Positions 50,695 through 59,998 of a stretch of 64,000 nt of DNA are shown here, in pieces. A program made the translations under genes and the position numbers. The stretch spans positions 1-64,000 of the forward strand of contig NZ_MLQS01000019.1 in NCBI RefSeq assembly GCF_001866055.1, given 5' to 3'. Numbering within the stretch: the first letter of the stretch is position 1; each line of letters starts with the position of its first letter. The notes beneath the pieces are model-generated. The model did not search any database, was not told the DNA's origin, and saw nothing but the letters and a program-made list of their open reading frames with translations. The DNA comes from Anaerobacillus alkalidiazotrophicus. GTDB lineage: Bacteria; Bacillota; Bacilli; Bacillales_H; Anaerobacillaceae.

Positions 50695-52158
50695 TTGAAT
50701 TCTACAAACGCTTTTAGTAATTTTACCACTGATATTAAATATGCATTAGATGCAACTACAATAATCGCTATAACTGATTGTAAAGGTGAAATTATTTATG
50801 TGAATGATAAGTTTTGTACCATATCAAAATACACCCGTGAAGAATTAATCGGACAGGATCATCGAATCCTTAATTCAGGTCATCATCATAAACAATTTTT
50901 TCACACAATGTATAAAACAATATTAAAAGGGATTGTATGGACCGGTGAAATTAAAAATAAATCCAAAGACGGAACGTACTACTGGGTTCATACAACGATC
51001 GTTCCTTTTTTAGATAAACATGGGAAACCGTATCAGTATATATCAATTCGCACTGATATTACCGACAGAAAAGCTACTGAAGAAAATTTAAAAAACACAT
51101 TAAAAGTATTAGCAAATACTAATAAAGAATTGGCAGATATAAAACACGCATTAGATGCCTCTTCGATTTTAGCAATTACTGATAATAAAGGAATTATTAC
51201 GTATGTGAATGATACATTTTGTGAAATTTCAAAATATAGTCGTGAAGAATTAATAGGTCGAAGTCATAGCATATTAAACTCTAGCTATCATCAACCAAGC
51301 TTTTTTAAAGACATGTGGAAGAAGATCGGAAAGGGTAATATTTGGAAAGGTGAAGTGAAAAATGTTACGAAAGATGGAAAGGAATATTGGGTAGATACGA
51401 CGATTGTTCCTTTTTTGAATGATAAAGGCAAACCTTATCAATATGTTGCAATCCGTAAAGATATTTCAGACAGAAAAAAAGTTGAAGAAATGATATTAAG
51501 GTCTGAAAAACTAGCACTTATTGGAGAACTAGCAGCTGGAGTAGCGCATGAAATTCGTAATCCTTTAACCTCGTTAAGGGGATATACAGAATTTTTAAAA
51601 GATGAAACGATAGAAGAAGAAAAGCAACAATATTTTGACATATTATTAGATGAGATTGAGCGGATTGATTTTATTGTAGACGAGTTTATGTTATTAGCTA
51701 AACCAAAGATCTTAAAATTTAATCAGAAAAATCTAATTTCAATCCTTAATCATACTATAACATTCCTTAAAACAGAGGCTAAATATAAACGAGTTGTAAT
51801 AACAACTGACTTTAATTCAGACGAGATTATTGTCGAATGTGATGAAAACCAGTTAAAACAAGTATTTCTAAATCTTGTTAAGAACGCGATTGAAGCGATG
51901 CCAACTGGAGGAAATCTTTATATTAGAGTAAGGCAAAATAAAAAAACGGTGAGTATTGATTTTCAAGATGAAGGTGTGGGTATACCAAAAGAAAAGTTAC
52001 AACATCTTGGAGAACCATTTTATTCGACAAAAGAGTATGGAAATGGTTTAGGATTAATGGTTTGTTTTAAAATAATTCATGATCATAAAGGTACAATTTT
52101 TGTAGACAGTGAGGTTAATCATGGAACAACTTTTACCATTACAATACCCAATTTGTAA
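50695..52158 (+). CDS. PAS-PAS sensor histidine kinase, sporulation-kinase type
   Basis: 487 residues from a TTG after AGAGGAAA. Two similar PAS domains with their PAC segments (about 15-130 and 150-268) share ILNSxxHHxxFF and TDITDRK-type ends, so they arose by duplication. The His box is AGVAHEIRNPLTSLRG (His about 286), and the ATPase domain has NLVKNAIEAM, DEGVGI and YGNGLGL. There is no membrane helix, so it senses inside the cell. No regulator gene is adjacent. The form resembles KinA/KinE-type orphan kinases that feed Spo0A. Confidence 0.85.
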   Translation: MNSTNAFSNFTTDIKYALDATTIIAITDCKGEIIYVNDKFCTISKYTREELIGQDHRILNSGHHHKQFFHTMYKTILKGIVWTGEIKNKSKDGTYYWVHTTIVPFLDKHGKPYQYISIRTDITDRKATEENLKNTLKVLANTNKELADIKHALDASSILAITDNKGIITYVNDTFCEISKYSREELIGRSHSILNSSYHQPSFFKDMWKKIGKGNIWKGEVKNVTKDGKEYWVDTTIVPFLNDKGKPYQYVAIRKDISDRKKVEEMILRSEKLALIGELAAGVAHEIRNPLTSLRGYTEFLKDETIEEEKQQYFDILLDEIERIDFIVDEFMLLAKPKILKFNQKNLISILNHTITFLKTEAKYKRVVITTDFNSDEIIVECDENQLKQVFLNLVKNAIEAMPTGGNLYIRVRQNKKTVSIDFQDEGVGIPKEKLQHLGEPFYSTKEYGNGLGLMVCFKIIHDHKGTIFVDSEVNHGTTFTITIPNL

Positions 52159-52204
52159 AATTTAGTTGAATTTTTCTTGTACTTAAGAGTCGTATTTTTA
52201 AGTG

Positions 52205-52234
52205 AACCCTGGAGTATTATTATACTTCAGGGTT
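52205..52234 (+). terminator. Hairpin after the kinase gene
   Basis: AACCCTGGAGTAT and ATACTTCAGGGTT pair around TATT. No T-run follows, so termination may be weak. Confidence 0.5.
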
Positions 52235-52274
52235 ACATGTAAACCTTAAAAGATTATTGAACTTTTTGAATTTT

Positions 52275-52523
52275 TTACTGAGTTTTTAGTTTATGTTTTA
52301 CTTTTCTTAATACTTTATACACGAATGTTCTTATATCTACCTTTATGGGTTCGTATGTTTGTTTAAAAGTGTCAGCATTGCATGGATATTGCGTACCATC
52401 AGCATGTGTTATTAAATAATCTCCCGCCTTACCAGTTAATGTTCCTTCAGCCGTTTCAATAGTTATTGGGCTAGTAATTTTAACAGCTTCTACAATGACT
52501 GGCTTTCTTCTAAATTTTGGCAT
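52275..52523 (-). CDS. Small phage-type protein (PGDY-like)
   Basis: 82 residues, MPKFRRKPVIVEAVKIT then KAGDYLITHADGTQYPCNAD and TFKQTYEP. This arrangement resembles small proteins common in phages and Bacillus genomes that begin with FRKKPVVVEA and contain GDYLI. Function is unknown. It lies next to the right end of the IS607-type element, so it may have been carried in with mobile DNA. Confidence 0.6.
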   Translation of the reverse strand: MPKFRRKPVIVEAVKITSPITIETAEGTLTGKAGDYLITHADGTQYPCNADTFKQTYEPIKVDIRTFVYKVLRKVKHKLKTQ

Positions 52524-52587
52524 GTTAACTCACCGCTTCCCTTAACTCACCTAAAATTACTCAAAGTTGAGCATATCTAGATAATAT

Positions 52588-53979
52588 TTAAGAGGAACTC
52601 TTCTTCAGGCGAAGAGTTCTTTTAATTTCTCCTAGTGACTCATTTACACTAGCCAGTTGACGGTATTTTCCACGGACAATAGATTGTCGTTTCCAATCCC
52701 ACCAAACCGTATATGTAGGGGATTTCACGCCTACATAGCCCAAGCGTGGCAATAATTTTCCTTCTTTCTTACCAATATTAACAACGCTGTTCATATCACG
52801 ATACATTGTTGTTTCACAACTTTTACACGTAAATACTCGTACATCAGGTTCTTTCTTTTCGTGATGACCACAAACACAACACGCTTTCGTAGTGCTTGTT
52901 TCATCAACTTTTGTATAATATTTTCTATTCTTTTCTTGAACCCATTCAAGGATTTTACGAAACTGTCCAATTGGTGTTTGATTTAACATGGCACGTTTCA
53001 TGGAACCATGCTTTGCAACGTCTGGAGTTGGTACATAATCACCAATCAAAATATGGTCGTACTTCTTACTGAAGTAATGAGCATAACTGTATAACACTTG
53101 CTTAATTTGTTCTCGCCGAGTGAGTTCAGCTCGCTCTAATGCACGATTCAAATAATTCCAACGCTTGCTTGGTTTCCAATACTGTGTGTTTGGTGTTGTA
53201 ACTAAACGGGCAAAACGTTCGCATTTATCACGTTTTGATTTTATTTGGTCGATACGCTTATCCCAATACTTTAGTGTTGAAGATAACGCTTTAAGCTCGT
53301 AAGAACGTCCTTTATGATCTATACCAACAGCTAAATTCTTGTGGTTAGGGTCAAAAACGATATAAGAGTTTTCCTTAACCATTTCTATTCCTTTTGAGTT
53401 TTCAATCGTAAAAATAGCATAATACCCACCAATATCTTTCGTGATACGAAGTGTTTTAACCTTTTCGTTCTCTCCGAGAGCCAACGGTTCTACTAAAGTA
53501 ACTACTGTAGACAATTGTTTCTTTATTTTTTTATCTTTTTTCTTTAATTCTTGATGTTCTTCAACAGATAATTTTCCGAAAGTAATAGATAATTTACCTT
53601 CATCAAGGAGTTTAAACCCTTTGTTCGGTTCATCGTAAAAAAGAGAAAACCATTTCTTTTTCCAAGAACGAAATTTTGGTTTTTGGTTATCTAATTTTTG
53701 ATCGAAAAATCTATCATACGCTTCTTTTAAACGTAAGGCTGTATTTTTCAAAGGAGATGAATGAACTTTGTACAAAAACGGAGATTGTGCTTTAATTTTT
53801 GGAACTTTGTTCCTTAAATTACGCCCGTTTAATAGTTTTTCCTGTCTACCATTTTTATAATCTTCTTCTACTAATTGAAATAATTGATTGTATAACCAAT
53901 TGCACATTTTTGATTGTCCATCTAGCTGTAATTCTTGTTCTTTTGTAGTGATTAACTTATTTTTTCGGTTGAATATCAC
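52588..53979 (-). CDS. tnpB: TnpB RNA-guided nuclease of IS607 type
   Basis: 463 residues from a GTG with GGGAGGTG nine bases before. RuvC-I Asp is in YIVFDPNHKNLAVGI (Asp210). The RuvC-II position reads HILIGDYVP (Gly313-Asp314) where most TnpBs have Glu-Asp. An alternative acidic residue, Glu360, lies in KVDETSTTKACC. The zinc ribbon CVCG/CKSC (about 367-388) and RuvC-III Asp395 in YRDMNSVVNI are present. TnpB uses an RNA from its own 3' end to cut DNA near the target motif. The C-terminal tail of about 60 residues is longer than usual. Confidence 0.85.
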   Translation of the reverse strand: MIFNRKNKLITTKEQELQLDGQSKMCNWLYNQLFQLVEEDYKNGRQEKLLNGRNLRNKVPKIKAQSPFLYKVHSSPLKNTALRLKEAYDRFFDQKLDNQKPKFRSWKKKWFSLFYDEPNKGFKLLDEGKLSITFGKLSVEEHQELKKKDKKIKKQLSTVVTLVEPLALGENEKVKTLRITKDIGGYYAIFTIENSKGIEMVKENSYIVFDPNHKNLAVGIDHKGRSYELKALSSTLKYWDKRIDQIKSKRDKCERFARLVTTPNTQYWKPSKRWNYLNRALERAELTRREQIKQVLYSYAHYFSKKYDHILIGDYVPTPDVAKHGSMKRAMLNQTPIGQFRKILEWVQEKNRKYYTKVDETSTTKACCVCGHHEKKEPDVRVFTCKSCETTMYRDMNSVVNIGKKEGKLLPRLGYVGVKSPTYTVWWDWKRQSIVRGKYRQLASVNESLGEIKRTLRLKKSSS

Positions 53980-54014
53980 AAATTTTCACCTCCCTTAACT
54001 AAGTTCATTGTAAG

Positions 54015-54553
54015 TCATTCTCTTAAAGCACTTTCAATAGTTTCCTTGACTTTTTTAGTTTTTTTACTTCTGCTTCCATACAACCTACTACTAAAAACAG
54101 TAATGATAGATAGTATATCTTCTACCAACTCTTGTTCGTATGTTTTATCTTCGCTGTGGTTTATGATCTCGATTTCCACATTGTGAAATCCTTCACATAT
54201 TTGCAACTTTATTGGACTCTATCAAAACAATCAACTCTTTCAATCCTTTTTTGTTGTAATTTAATCCACTACCTAAATTTGAAAGAGTAACCATTAGCAG
54301 TGCAATATTGACTAACATTTTGAACTTGTCTTTTCAAGTCATCTTTTTGGTCTGTAGAAGAAACCCTACAATATCCTATAGTCATTTTAGGATTTTTAAC
54401 TTTATTTTTATTAACGTTAGATAAATCTTCGGTAGTGTATCTCCTGTGCCCTCCGGAAGTTCATGTTGAAGTAATTTTATCTTCTTTTTCCCACCTACGT
54501 AACGTGGAACTAGAAACCCCTAAAATGTTTGCGGCTTCTTTTAGTGTATACAT
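54015..54553 (-). pseudogene. tnpA: IS607 serine recombinase TnpA, degenerate
   Basis: AGGAGGTG precedes the ATG at 54553. The MerR-type HTH reads YTLKEAANILGVSSSTLRRW, then TGA replaces an Arg codon before TSGGHRRYT. The catalytic part YCRVSSTDQKDDLKRQ keeps its Ser. After that the frame shifts to LGSGLNYNKKGLKELIVLIE and shifts again, with a gap, to NVEIEIINHSEDKTYEQELV, which ends SRSKKTKK. One stop, two frame changes and a deletion mean it is inactive. Confidence 0.8.
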
Positions 54554-54838
54554 GAAAACACCTCCTATAAAACCATTTTATAACAACCTATTAATTATTT
54601 GAATAAAAAAACCTTACCTAAAATAGTGAATTTTAGATAAGATTAAATATTTTTAACTAAACTGTTATAGAGCCCCCTATTAACCCCCTTAGGACAGAGT
54701 ATTCATTATATAAAAAACCGTGACACTCTAGTAAGTATAATAACGAAATCATTTGGAATAATGATAAAGTATCGTTTTACTATTTTCGTGAAAACCGAGC
54801 AGAATAATATTCATTAATTTTAAAAATGAGGTGTTTAC

Positions 54839-54988
54839 TTGAAAAAAAAGTCTTCAGAAATTAATAAACTAAAAAATAATCAGCAAGAACCACATTCAAT
54901 AGAAATTAGTGAAACAGGGTATGGTTACGTTCCTACAGATTCAACTACTGAAGCTGAAAAGATCAATCAAATTGAGGATGAAAATTAA
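54839..54988 (+). CDS. Small acidic protein, hypothetical
   Basis: 49 residues from a TTG, with GAGGTG about eight bases before, starting MKKKSSEINKLKNN and ending EKINQIEDEN. Hydrophilic with no membrane segment; composition is like small spore proteins but no family is recognised. The stretch 54600-54838 has no other gene. Confidence 0.5.
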   Translation: MKKKSSEINKLKNNQQEPHSIEISETGYGYVPTDSTTEAEKINQIEDEN

Positions 54989-55015
54989 ATAAAGTAACTT
55001 CATACAACATTTTTT

Positions 55016-55172
55016 TGGCACATAAACTGCCCCTAAAGGTTCGATATAGAATAACTTTCATCGGCCGGCGAAAGCTGATGATTAGTTATTCTTATACCCG
55101 TGGTATAAGTTGAACTTCAATCAGTGGGGGCTGAAGAAAAACCCCCACTGATTAAAGTTCAGCTTTAATAAC
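55016..55172 (+). repeat. Repeat family B, partial copy (end of module 1, modules 2 and 3)
   Basis: CATAAACTGCCCCTAAAGG opens it, followed by AGAATAACTTTCATCGGCCGG, CTGATGATTAGTTATTCT and CAATCAGTGGGGG with CCCCCACTGATT. The left arm of module 1 is missing. Confidence 0.7.
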
Positions 55173-55204
55173 TTCCACTTAAGAAAAGTTAATCAAATGA
55201 TTTG

Positions 55205-55262
55205 TTCTTAAGGGTCATAGACCCCCACCTCTAAGCGTAGCGAAGCTAGAACGAGTTCTCTT
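55205..55262 (-). repeat. Repeat family C, reversed copy
   Basis: AAGGGTCATAGACCCCCACCT, TAAGCGTAGCGAAGC and TAGAACGAGTTCTC are the reverse complement of the element at 8998-9117. It lies directly after the stop of the AbrB-type gene. Confidence 0.6.
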
Positions 55263-55268
55263 GAGGTG

Positions 55269-56330
55269 TTATGCCGCGTTTTGTATTTCCGCTTTTTTAA
55301 AATACCATTTTATAAATGAAGGGACAAATATAACGATTACAAGGATTCTTGTTAATTGTAGGGCACTAACTATGGCAGGGTCCCCACCGATAATAGAAGC
55401 TGTTAACACCATTTCAATTAAACCTCCAGGAGCAATACTCAAAATAGCCGTTGACAGATTTAGAGTAGTAAAGTGTGCTAACAATCCTCCTAAACCAAAC
55501 GAAACAAAAATAAGGGCAAGAGAAACTCCAAAATAAACGAAACAATATTTCCCGCCTAGTCTCAAGTCGCTAAAAGAAATATTTTTACCTAATCCAATTC
55601 CAACTGCTACTTGAGCTAAAATTAATAAAAAAGGGGGAAGGGTTGATAAGCTGATTATACTAATGTTCATAAGTGCTGTAATTAATAGTGGTACTATTAC
55701 TGTCCCGGCTGGTAATTTGTTTCGAAATAATATTCCCATAACTACAGGGATTACAAACCATAATAAATTCCAATTTCCAAAACTAAACACCGTTGCTGTT
55801 GACCACTCATAGCTAGAAGAGCTTCGTTCATTGAAAATATAAGTAATCGTACTTGGTACCAGAAATAAAACGGTAAGTAACCTAACAGTTTGAAAGATTA
55901 ATACAAATGAAGATTTAGCATTTAGAGCTTCACTAGCAATTACCATTTCTGTAAGCCCACCTGGAATAGAACCGAAAGCACTAGTAATGTTATCGACATT
56001 TATCCACCTAGTTACAATTGAACTTAGGAAAATACTGAAGAGTATAAGGAGGAAGGTTGCTATTAGGTAAGGGAGAAAATAGGGACCAACTGTTAAAAAT
56101 GTTTCCTTTGAAAAATATAACCCAAAATAAATACCTAAAATAATTAACCCACTATTTTTTATGGAACCAGGCCAATATGACTTTCGCTTCATCAGTCCTT
56201 GCCAAACCATAACAAGCGTTAATGACCCTAACATCCATGGTAGTGGAAAATGGATGATACTAAATAAGTATCCACCAATAAAACCGACAACCGCAGTTTC
56301 GAGAAGTCGGAAAACGTATGTACTTCCCAT
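55269..56330 (-). CDS. AbrB family membrane protein (PF05145)
   Basis: 353 residues starting MGSTYVFRLLETAVVGFI; AGGGG lies eight bases before this ATG. About ten hydrophobic segments fall in two homologous halves, each with the pattern (A/S)xxPGGLxEMV: FGSIPGGLTEMVIAS at about 115-130 and SIAPGGLIEMVLTAS at about 310-325. This is the AbrB/ammonia monooxygenase-like family of putative transporters; it is unrelated to the DNA-binding AbrB. Function is unknown. Confidence 0.8.
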   Translation of the reverse strand: MGSTYVFRLLETAVVGFIGGYLFSIIHFPLPWMLGSLTLVMVWQGLMKRKSYWPGSIKNSGLIILGIYFGLYFSKETFLTVGPYFLPYLIATFLLILFSIFLSSIVTRWINVDNITSAFGSIPGGLTEMVIASEALNAKSSFVLIFQTVRLLTVLFLVPSTITYIFNERSSSSYEWSTATVFSFGNWNLLWFVIPVVMGILFRNKLPAGTVIVPLLITALMNISIISLSTLPPFLLILAQVAVGIGLGKNISFSDLRLGGKYCFVYFGVSLALIFVSFGLGGLLAHFTTLNLSTAILSIAPGGLIEMVLTASIIGGDPAIVSALQLTRILVIVIFVPSFIKWYFKKAEIQNAA

Positions 56331-56427
56331 GAAAATAACCCCTTTAATGATAATTAATACTATCAATTATCGAAAATTTATTAATGAGATTGTATCATAA
56401 TTGTATCATAATATTCACCTTTACGTT

Positions 56428-56643
56428 TATCCCACTCTTAAGGGGCAGTAAGACCCCCACCTCAAAACTTAAGGAAATCAAAAAGTTTAGGTGGGGGATG
56501 AACTGCCCCTAAAGGTCCGATATAGAATAACTTTCATCAGTGAAAGCTGATGATTAGTTATTCTTATGCCCGTGGTATAAGTTAAACTAACAATCAGTGG
56601 GGGATGAAGGATAACCCCCACTGATTGAAGTTCAGCTTTATCG
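56428..56643 (+). repeat. Repeat family B, full copy 2
   Basis: All three stems are present and nearly identical to the copy at 57060, with only a few changes in loops. It stands between the AbrB-type gene (minus) and the riboswitch promoter. Confidence 0.8.
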
Positions 56644-56780
56644 AAATAAAGTATTTCAGTATCAACGTAATTAATGAATTTGATTATCCATCATTCTCTC
56701 CACTAATATACTATTTAAGTCATTAATTAAATTCACTCACTGCTTAGAATAATTAAAACTTGCGATACTTTGGAAAAACA

Positions 56781-56808
56781 TTGAAATTTTATATCTTTGA
56801 TTTATAAT
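56781..56808 (+). promoter_or_regulatory. Promoter of the c-di-GMP riboswitch transcript
   Basis: TTGAAA and TATAAT are 16 bases apart, about 50 bases before the aptamer. Confidence 0.6.
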
Positions 56809-56857
56809 AGTAAAAGTAGTTAGATAGTATTACGTCTTTCTACTTACTCAGTTGAAA

Positions 56858-56995
56858 AAGGCAAACTTACTGAAAAGTAAGGACGCAAAGCTACGGGTCT
56901 AAGGTTAAAACTATGATCGCCGGGTTGCCAAAATTTTAAGTTTTTTTATTGTTTTAAATTTTTTGGCTATTCTTAATTGGAATAGTCTTTTTTTA
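56858..56995 (+). ncRNA. Cyclic di-GMP-I (GEMM) riboswitch with terminator
   Basis: The aptamer (56858-56931) has GGCAAACTTACTGAAAAG then TAAGGACGCAAAGCTACGG, GTCTAAGG and ATGATCGCCGGGTTGCC, all conserved in class I c-di-GMP aptamers, including the GAAA tetraloop region and its receptor. A stem GGCTATTC/GAATAGTC with TTTTTTT (56966-56995) is the terminator. GCCAAAATTTTAA at the end of P1 can instead pair with TTAAATTTTTTGGC, a likely antiterminator, so an OFF switch is suggested. The downstream gene makes or degrades c-di-GMP. Confidence 0.9.
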
Positions 56996-57059
56996 TACAC
57001 TTGTTAAAAGTATTAAATTAGACCTATCTATTAGACTCGTATTACTTATACAATTACAA

Positions 57060-57275
57060 ATTTATCCCACTCTTAAGGGGCAGTAAGACCCCCACCTCAA
57101 AACATAAGAGAATCAAAAAGTTTAGGTGGGGGATTAACTGCCCCTAAAGGTCCGATATAGAATAACTTTCATCAGTGAAAGCTGATGATTAGTTATTCTT
57201 ATGCCCGTGGTATAAGTTAAACTAACAATCAGTGGGGGATGAAGGAAAACCCCCACTGATTGAAGTTCAGCTTTA
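57060..57275 (+). repeat. Repeat family B, full copy 3
   Basis: All three modules are present. It sits between the riboswitch terminator and the GGDEF-EAL gene, adding more than 200 bases of structured leader. Confidence 0.8.
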
Positions 57276-57402
57276 TATTTGGGGATAGTGTAAAAAGAAT
57301 GGTTTCTAGACAGAATTGCTTTTCGAATAAATAACTGAGTATTCTGTAAGTTCTCATTTGAGCGTGTACTTAATGAAAGTAGAGAGATTAAAGGAGCAGT
57401 AT

Positions 57403-59658
57403 ATGAATAATTTAGTTAAGGCAGCAAAATTGTTAGATGAAATAGAACAAATCAAACAACAATTAGTTAATTTCGGAAAAAATATAGAAGTTCCTAAGGA
57501 ATTTTCACAAATTTGTAAGCAGTTAAATGGTGTAGTCACCTATCTTGAAGAAGAAGTGAAAAATACCAATTATGAAGGAAACGATGGAAGTTTACGTGAT
57601 ATTTATGAAGTGCTAAAAAAAGATTCCATTATTTTGGTGACCGATGAAAAAGGGTTCATTACATATGTTAATCGAAAATGTTGTCAAGTGGTCGGTTATA
57701 CGAGGCAAGAACTAATCGGTGAGCACACTAGAATTTTTAATTCAGGTTACCACGGTAAAGACTTTTATAAAAATCTATGGAAAACAATTCTAAGTGGAGA
57801 AGTTTGGAAAGGGGAAATGAACATAAAAAGGAAAAATGGTTCTTCTATATGGAATTTTATTTCTATCTTCCCAATTCTTGATCAGAAACAGCGTCCATTA
57901 AAGTTTTTAACACTTAGAACTGACATTACTGAAAAGAAAATCATGGAATTAAAACTTATGCAAACAGAAAAGCAAATGCATTCTATTATCGAAAACTCAA
58001 AGCTTATGATTGGTATATTTGATGTGAGTGGAACACTTACTTTTGTTAATCATTCTGTTGAAAAAATTTTAGGTTATAGATTATCTGAGGTTATTGGATC
58101 TCCAATTTTTAATTACATTCTTGAAGAAGATATTATACGTGTACAAAGTGGATTGAAAAATATCTTAAACCAGACTGGCAATTCGTTTCGATTTGAACTG
58201 AAAATAAAACATAAAAATGGCTATTTAGTTTGGTGTGAAATAAGTGCTACTAATCATTTAAAAGACCGTTTTATAAATGGGGTTGTCTTTAATTTACGAG
58301 ATATAACAGAACAAAAGAAAATAGATGAAAAAACCCATTATATGGCTTATTTTGATTATTTAACAGATTTACCTAATCGAAGGCATTTTGAAGTGCTTTT
58401 TGAACAAGAGTTATTAATTGCTCAAGAAAAAGAATCACAATTTGCGATGATGGTACTAGATTTAGATGGATTTACACATGTTAATAATAGTTTAGGACAT
58501 AAAATAGGAGACTTGCTGTTAAAGGAAGTTTCAAATAAAATGAAACAAAATTTTGGTGATACTGCAATCATTGGTAGATTGAGTGGTGATGAGTTTGCTT
58601 TATTACTACCAAATGTAGGGGAATTTGAACTCATTGAGAAAGCGACAAATCAACTACTTACAAGCATCGGTAACCATCCATTTAAAATAGGAGGTTATGA
58701 ATTTTTTATAACTGCTAGTGTTGGCGTTAGTGTTTACCCATATTCTGGAAAGAGTATGCAACAACTGTTTAAGCATGCTAACTCGGCTTTGTATAGTGCA
58801 AAATATAATGGGAAAAATCAATATCAAATTTTTTCCCCTTCAATGAATTTAGCTAGTGATAAAAAATTTATGTTGAAAAATGATTTACAAAAAGCAGTAA
58901 TGAACGATGAATTAATTATCCATTATCAACCTCGATTTGACCCTATTACATATGAAGTAACTGGTGCAGAGGCACTTATCCGTTGGAACCATCCAGAATT
59001 GGGGATGATCTCACCGTTAGAATTTATTCCTATTGCGGAAGAAACTGGACTAATTATCCAAATTGGTGAATGGTTGATAAGAGAAGTTTGTACCAAAAGT
59101 AAAATGTGGCAAAGACAGTTGATCACCCCTGTAAAGATTTCTATTAATTTATCAGCTATACAATTATTTCAATCTAATTTTGTTGAGAAGGTACTAACTA
59201 TGTTAAGAGGAACTGAGTTAGAAGCAAAATGGATAGAATTTGAAATTACTGAGAGCGTAATCATTGATAAAGAAGAACAAGTACTAAAAACATTAACTCA
59301 AATTAAAGAGCTAGGTATATCGATAGCTTTAGATGATTTTGGGACAGGTTATTCTGCGATTAATTATTTACGACAAATACCATGTGATATTATTAAAATT
59401 GATAAGAGTTTAGTAAAGGATATGCAAATAGAAGTAACAAATTTTGAAATAGTAGCAGCGATTGTTGCGCTTTGTCATAAGTTAAACAAAACAGTCGTAG
59501 CTGAAGGGGTTGAAACACCTCAACAGTTATTAAGTTTGCAAAAAATTGAGTGTGACGAAATTCAAGGATACTTGTTTAGTAAGCCTGTTGAAGAAACTGA
59601 GTTTGTTGAGATTATTAAAAATAAAAAATGGATTAACAAAATTGTAAAAAATGATTAA
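57403..59658 (+). CDS. PAS-PAS-GGDEF-EAL protein, c-di-GMP synthesis and breakdown
   Basis: 751 residues; the ATG at 57403 follows AAAGGAG by six bases. A coiled N-terminus (about 1-60) precedes PAS1 (about 75-185) and PAS2 (about 200-310). The cyclase domain has LDLDGFTHVNNSLGHKIGD and RLSGDEF (about 390-394; an allowed variant of GGDEF). The phosphodiesterase domain has AEALIRWNHP (about 520), DDFGTGYS and VAEGVETP. Both halves keep their key residues, so either activity is possible. No membrane segment was seen. The gene is under a c-di-GMP riboswitch. Confidence 0.87.
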   Translation: MNNLVKAAKLLDEIEQIKQQLVNFGKNIEVPKEFSQICKQLNGVVTYLEEEVKNTNYEGNDGSLRDIYEVLKKDSIILVTDEKGFITYVNRKCCQVVGYTRQELIGEHTRIFNSGYHGKDFYKNLWKTILSGEVWKGEMNIKRKNGSSIWNFISIFPILDQKQRPLKFLTLRTDITEKKIMELKLMQTEKQMHSIIENSKLMIGIFDVSGTLTFVNHSVEKILGYRLSEVIGSPIFNYILEEDIIRVQSGLKNILNQTGNSFRFELKIKHKNGYLVWCEISATNHLKDRFINGVVFNLRDITEQKKIDEKTHYMAYFDYLTDLPNRRHFEVLFEQELLIAQEKESQFAMMVLDLDGFTHVNNSLGHKIGDLLLKEVSNKMKQNFGDTAIIGRLSGDEFALLLPNVGEFELIEKATNQLLTSIGNHPFKIGGYEFFITASVGVSVYPYSGKSMQQLFKHANSALYSAKYNGKNQYQIFSPSMNLASDKKFMLKNDLQKAVMNDELIIHYQPRFDPITYEVTGAEALIRWNHPELGMISPLEFIPIAEETGLIIQIGEWLIREVCTKSKMWQRQLITPVKISINLSAIQLFQSNFVEKVLTMLRGTELEAKWIEFEITESVIIDKEEQVLKTLTQIKELGISIALDDFGTGYSAINYLRQIPCDIIKIDKSLVKDMQIEVTNFEIVAAIVALCHKLNKTVVAEGVETPQQLLSLQKIECDEIQGYLFSKPVEETEFVEIIKNKKWINKIVKND

Positions 59659-59961
59659 ATTAAGTGAAATTAAGACACTAGCAAGCAACTGGCATAGATA
59701 ATAGATTATTTCCTTGTTCTTTTGTTTTAAAATTCAATATTTTATATTTGTAATACTTTTGAACGTATAGACCAGCTGATTCAAAATGTTATTAAATGAA
59801 TGAGTTTAATTACCAAAACTGAGCCACGTAACATTATATAAGTTGTGAACGCTGTGACTAGCTATAAGTATCTTAATGGTGAGTATAATGAATGATGAAA
59901 TTCAATGAAATAACTTTTTTTTTTTAGTGGTTTCCTGTAAAATAAATATATATATGAGATA

Positions 59962-59978
59962 TTATGACCTAGTCATAA
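59962..59978 (+). promoter_or_regulatory. FapR-like operator before fabH
   Basis: TTATGAC-CTA-GTCATAA is a perfect inverted repeat 20 bases before fabH. FapR, the malonyl-CoA-sensing repressor of fatty acid genes, binds a similar 17-bp palindrome before fabH-fabF in Bacillus. Similarity is by shape and place; the half-site is not the classical TTAGTAC. The span 59659-59961 has no gene. Confidence 0.45.
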
Positions 59979-59998
59979 GGAAAAGTTAGGGTGGTAAA

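Larger units (their letters stand above)
52524..54600 (-). mobile_element. IS607-family insertion element with decayed tnpA and intact tnpB
   Basis: On the minus strand a broken serine recombinase gene with a MerR-like HTH is followed by a full-length tnpB, the IS607 order. Exact ends are not visible: IS607 elements lack inverted repeats. The segment after tnpB (52524-52587) contains a stem AAGAGGAACTCTTCTT near 52590-52620, as expected for the omega RNA end that overlaps the tnpB 3' end. Without TnpA the element cannot move by itself. Confidence 0.75.

Noticed and set aside
56428..57275. Two similar repeats 420 bases apart considered as a CRISPR array
   Set aside because: The units are about 216 bases with three internal stems, are not regularly spaced, and no cas genes are present.
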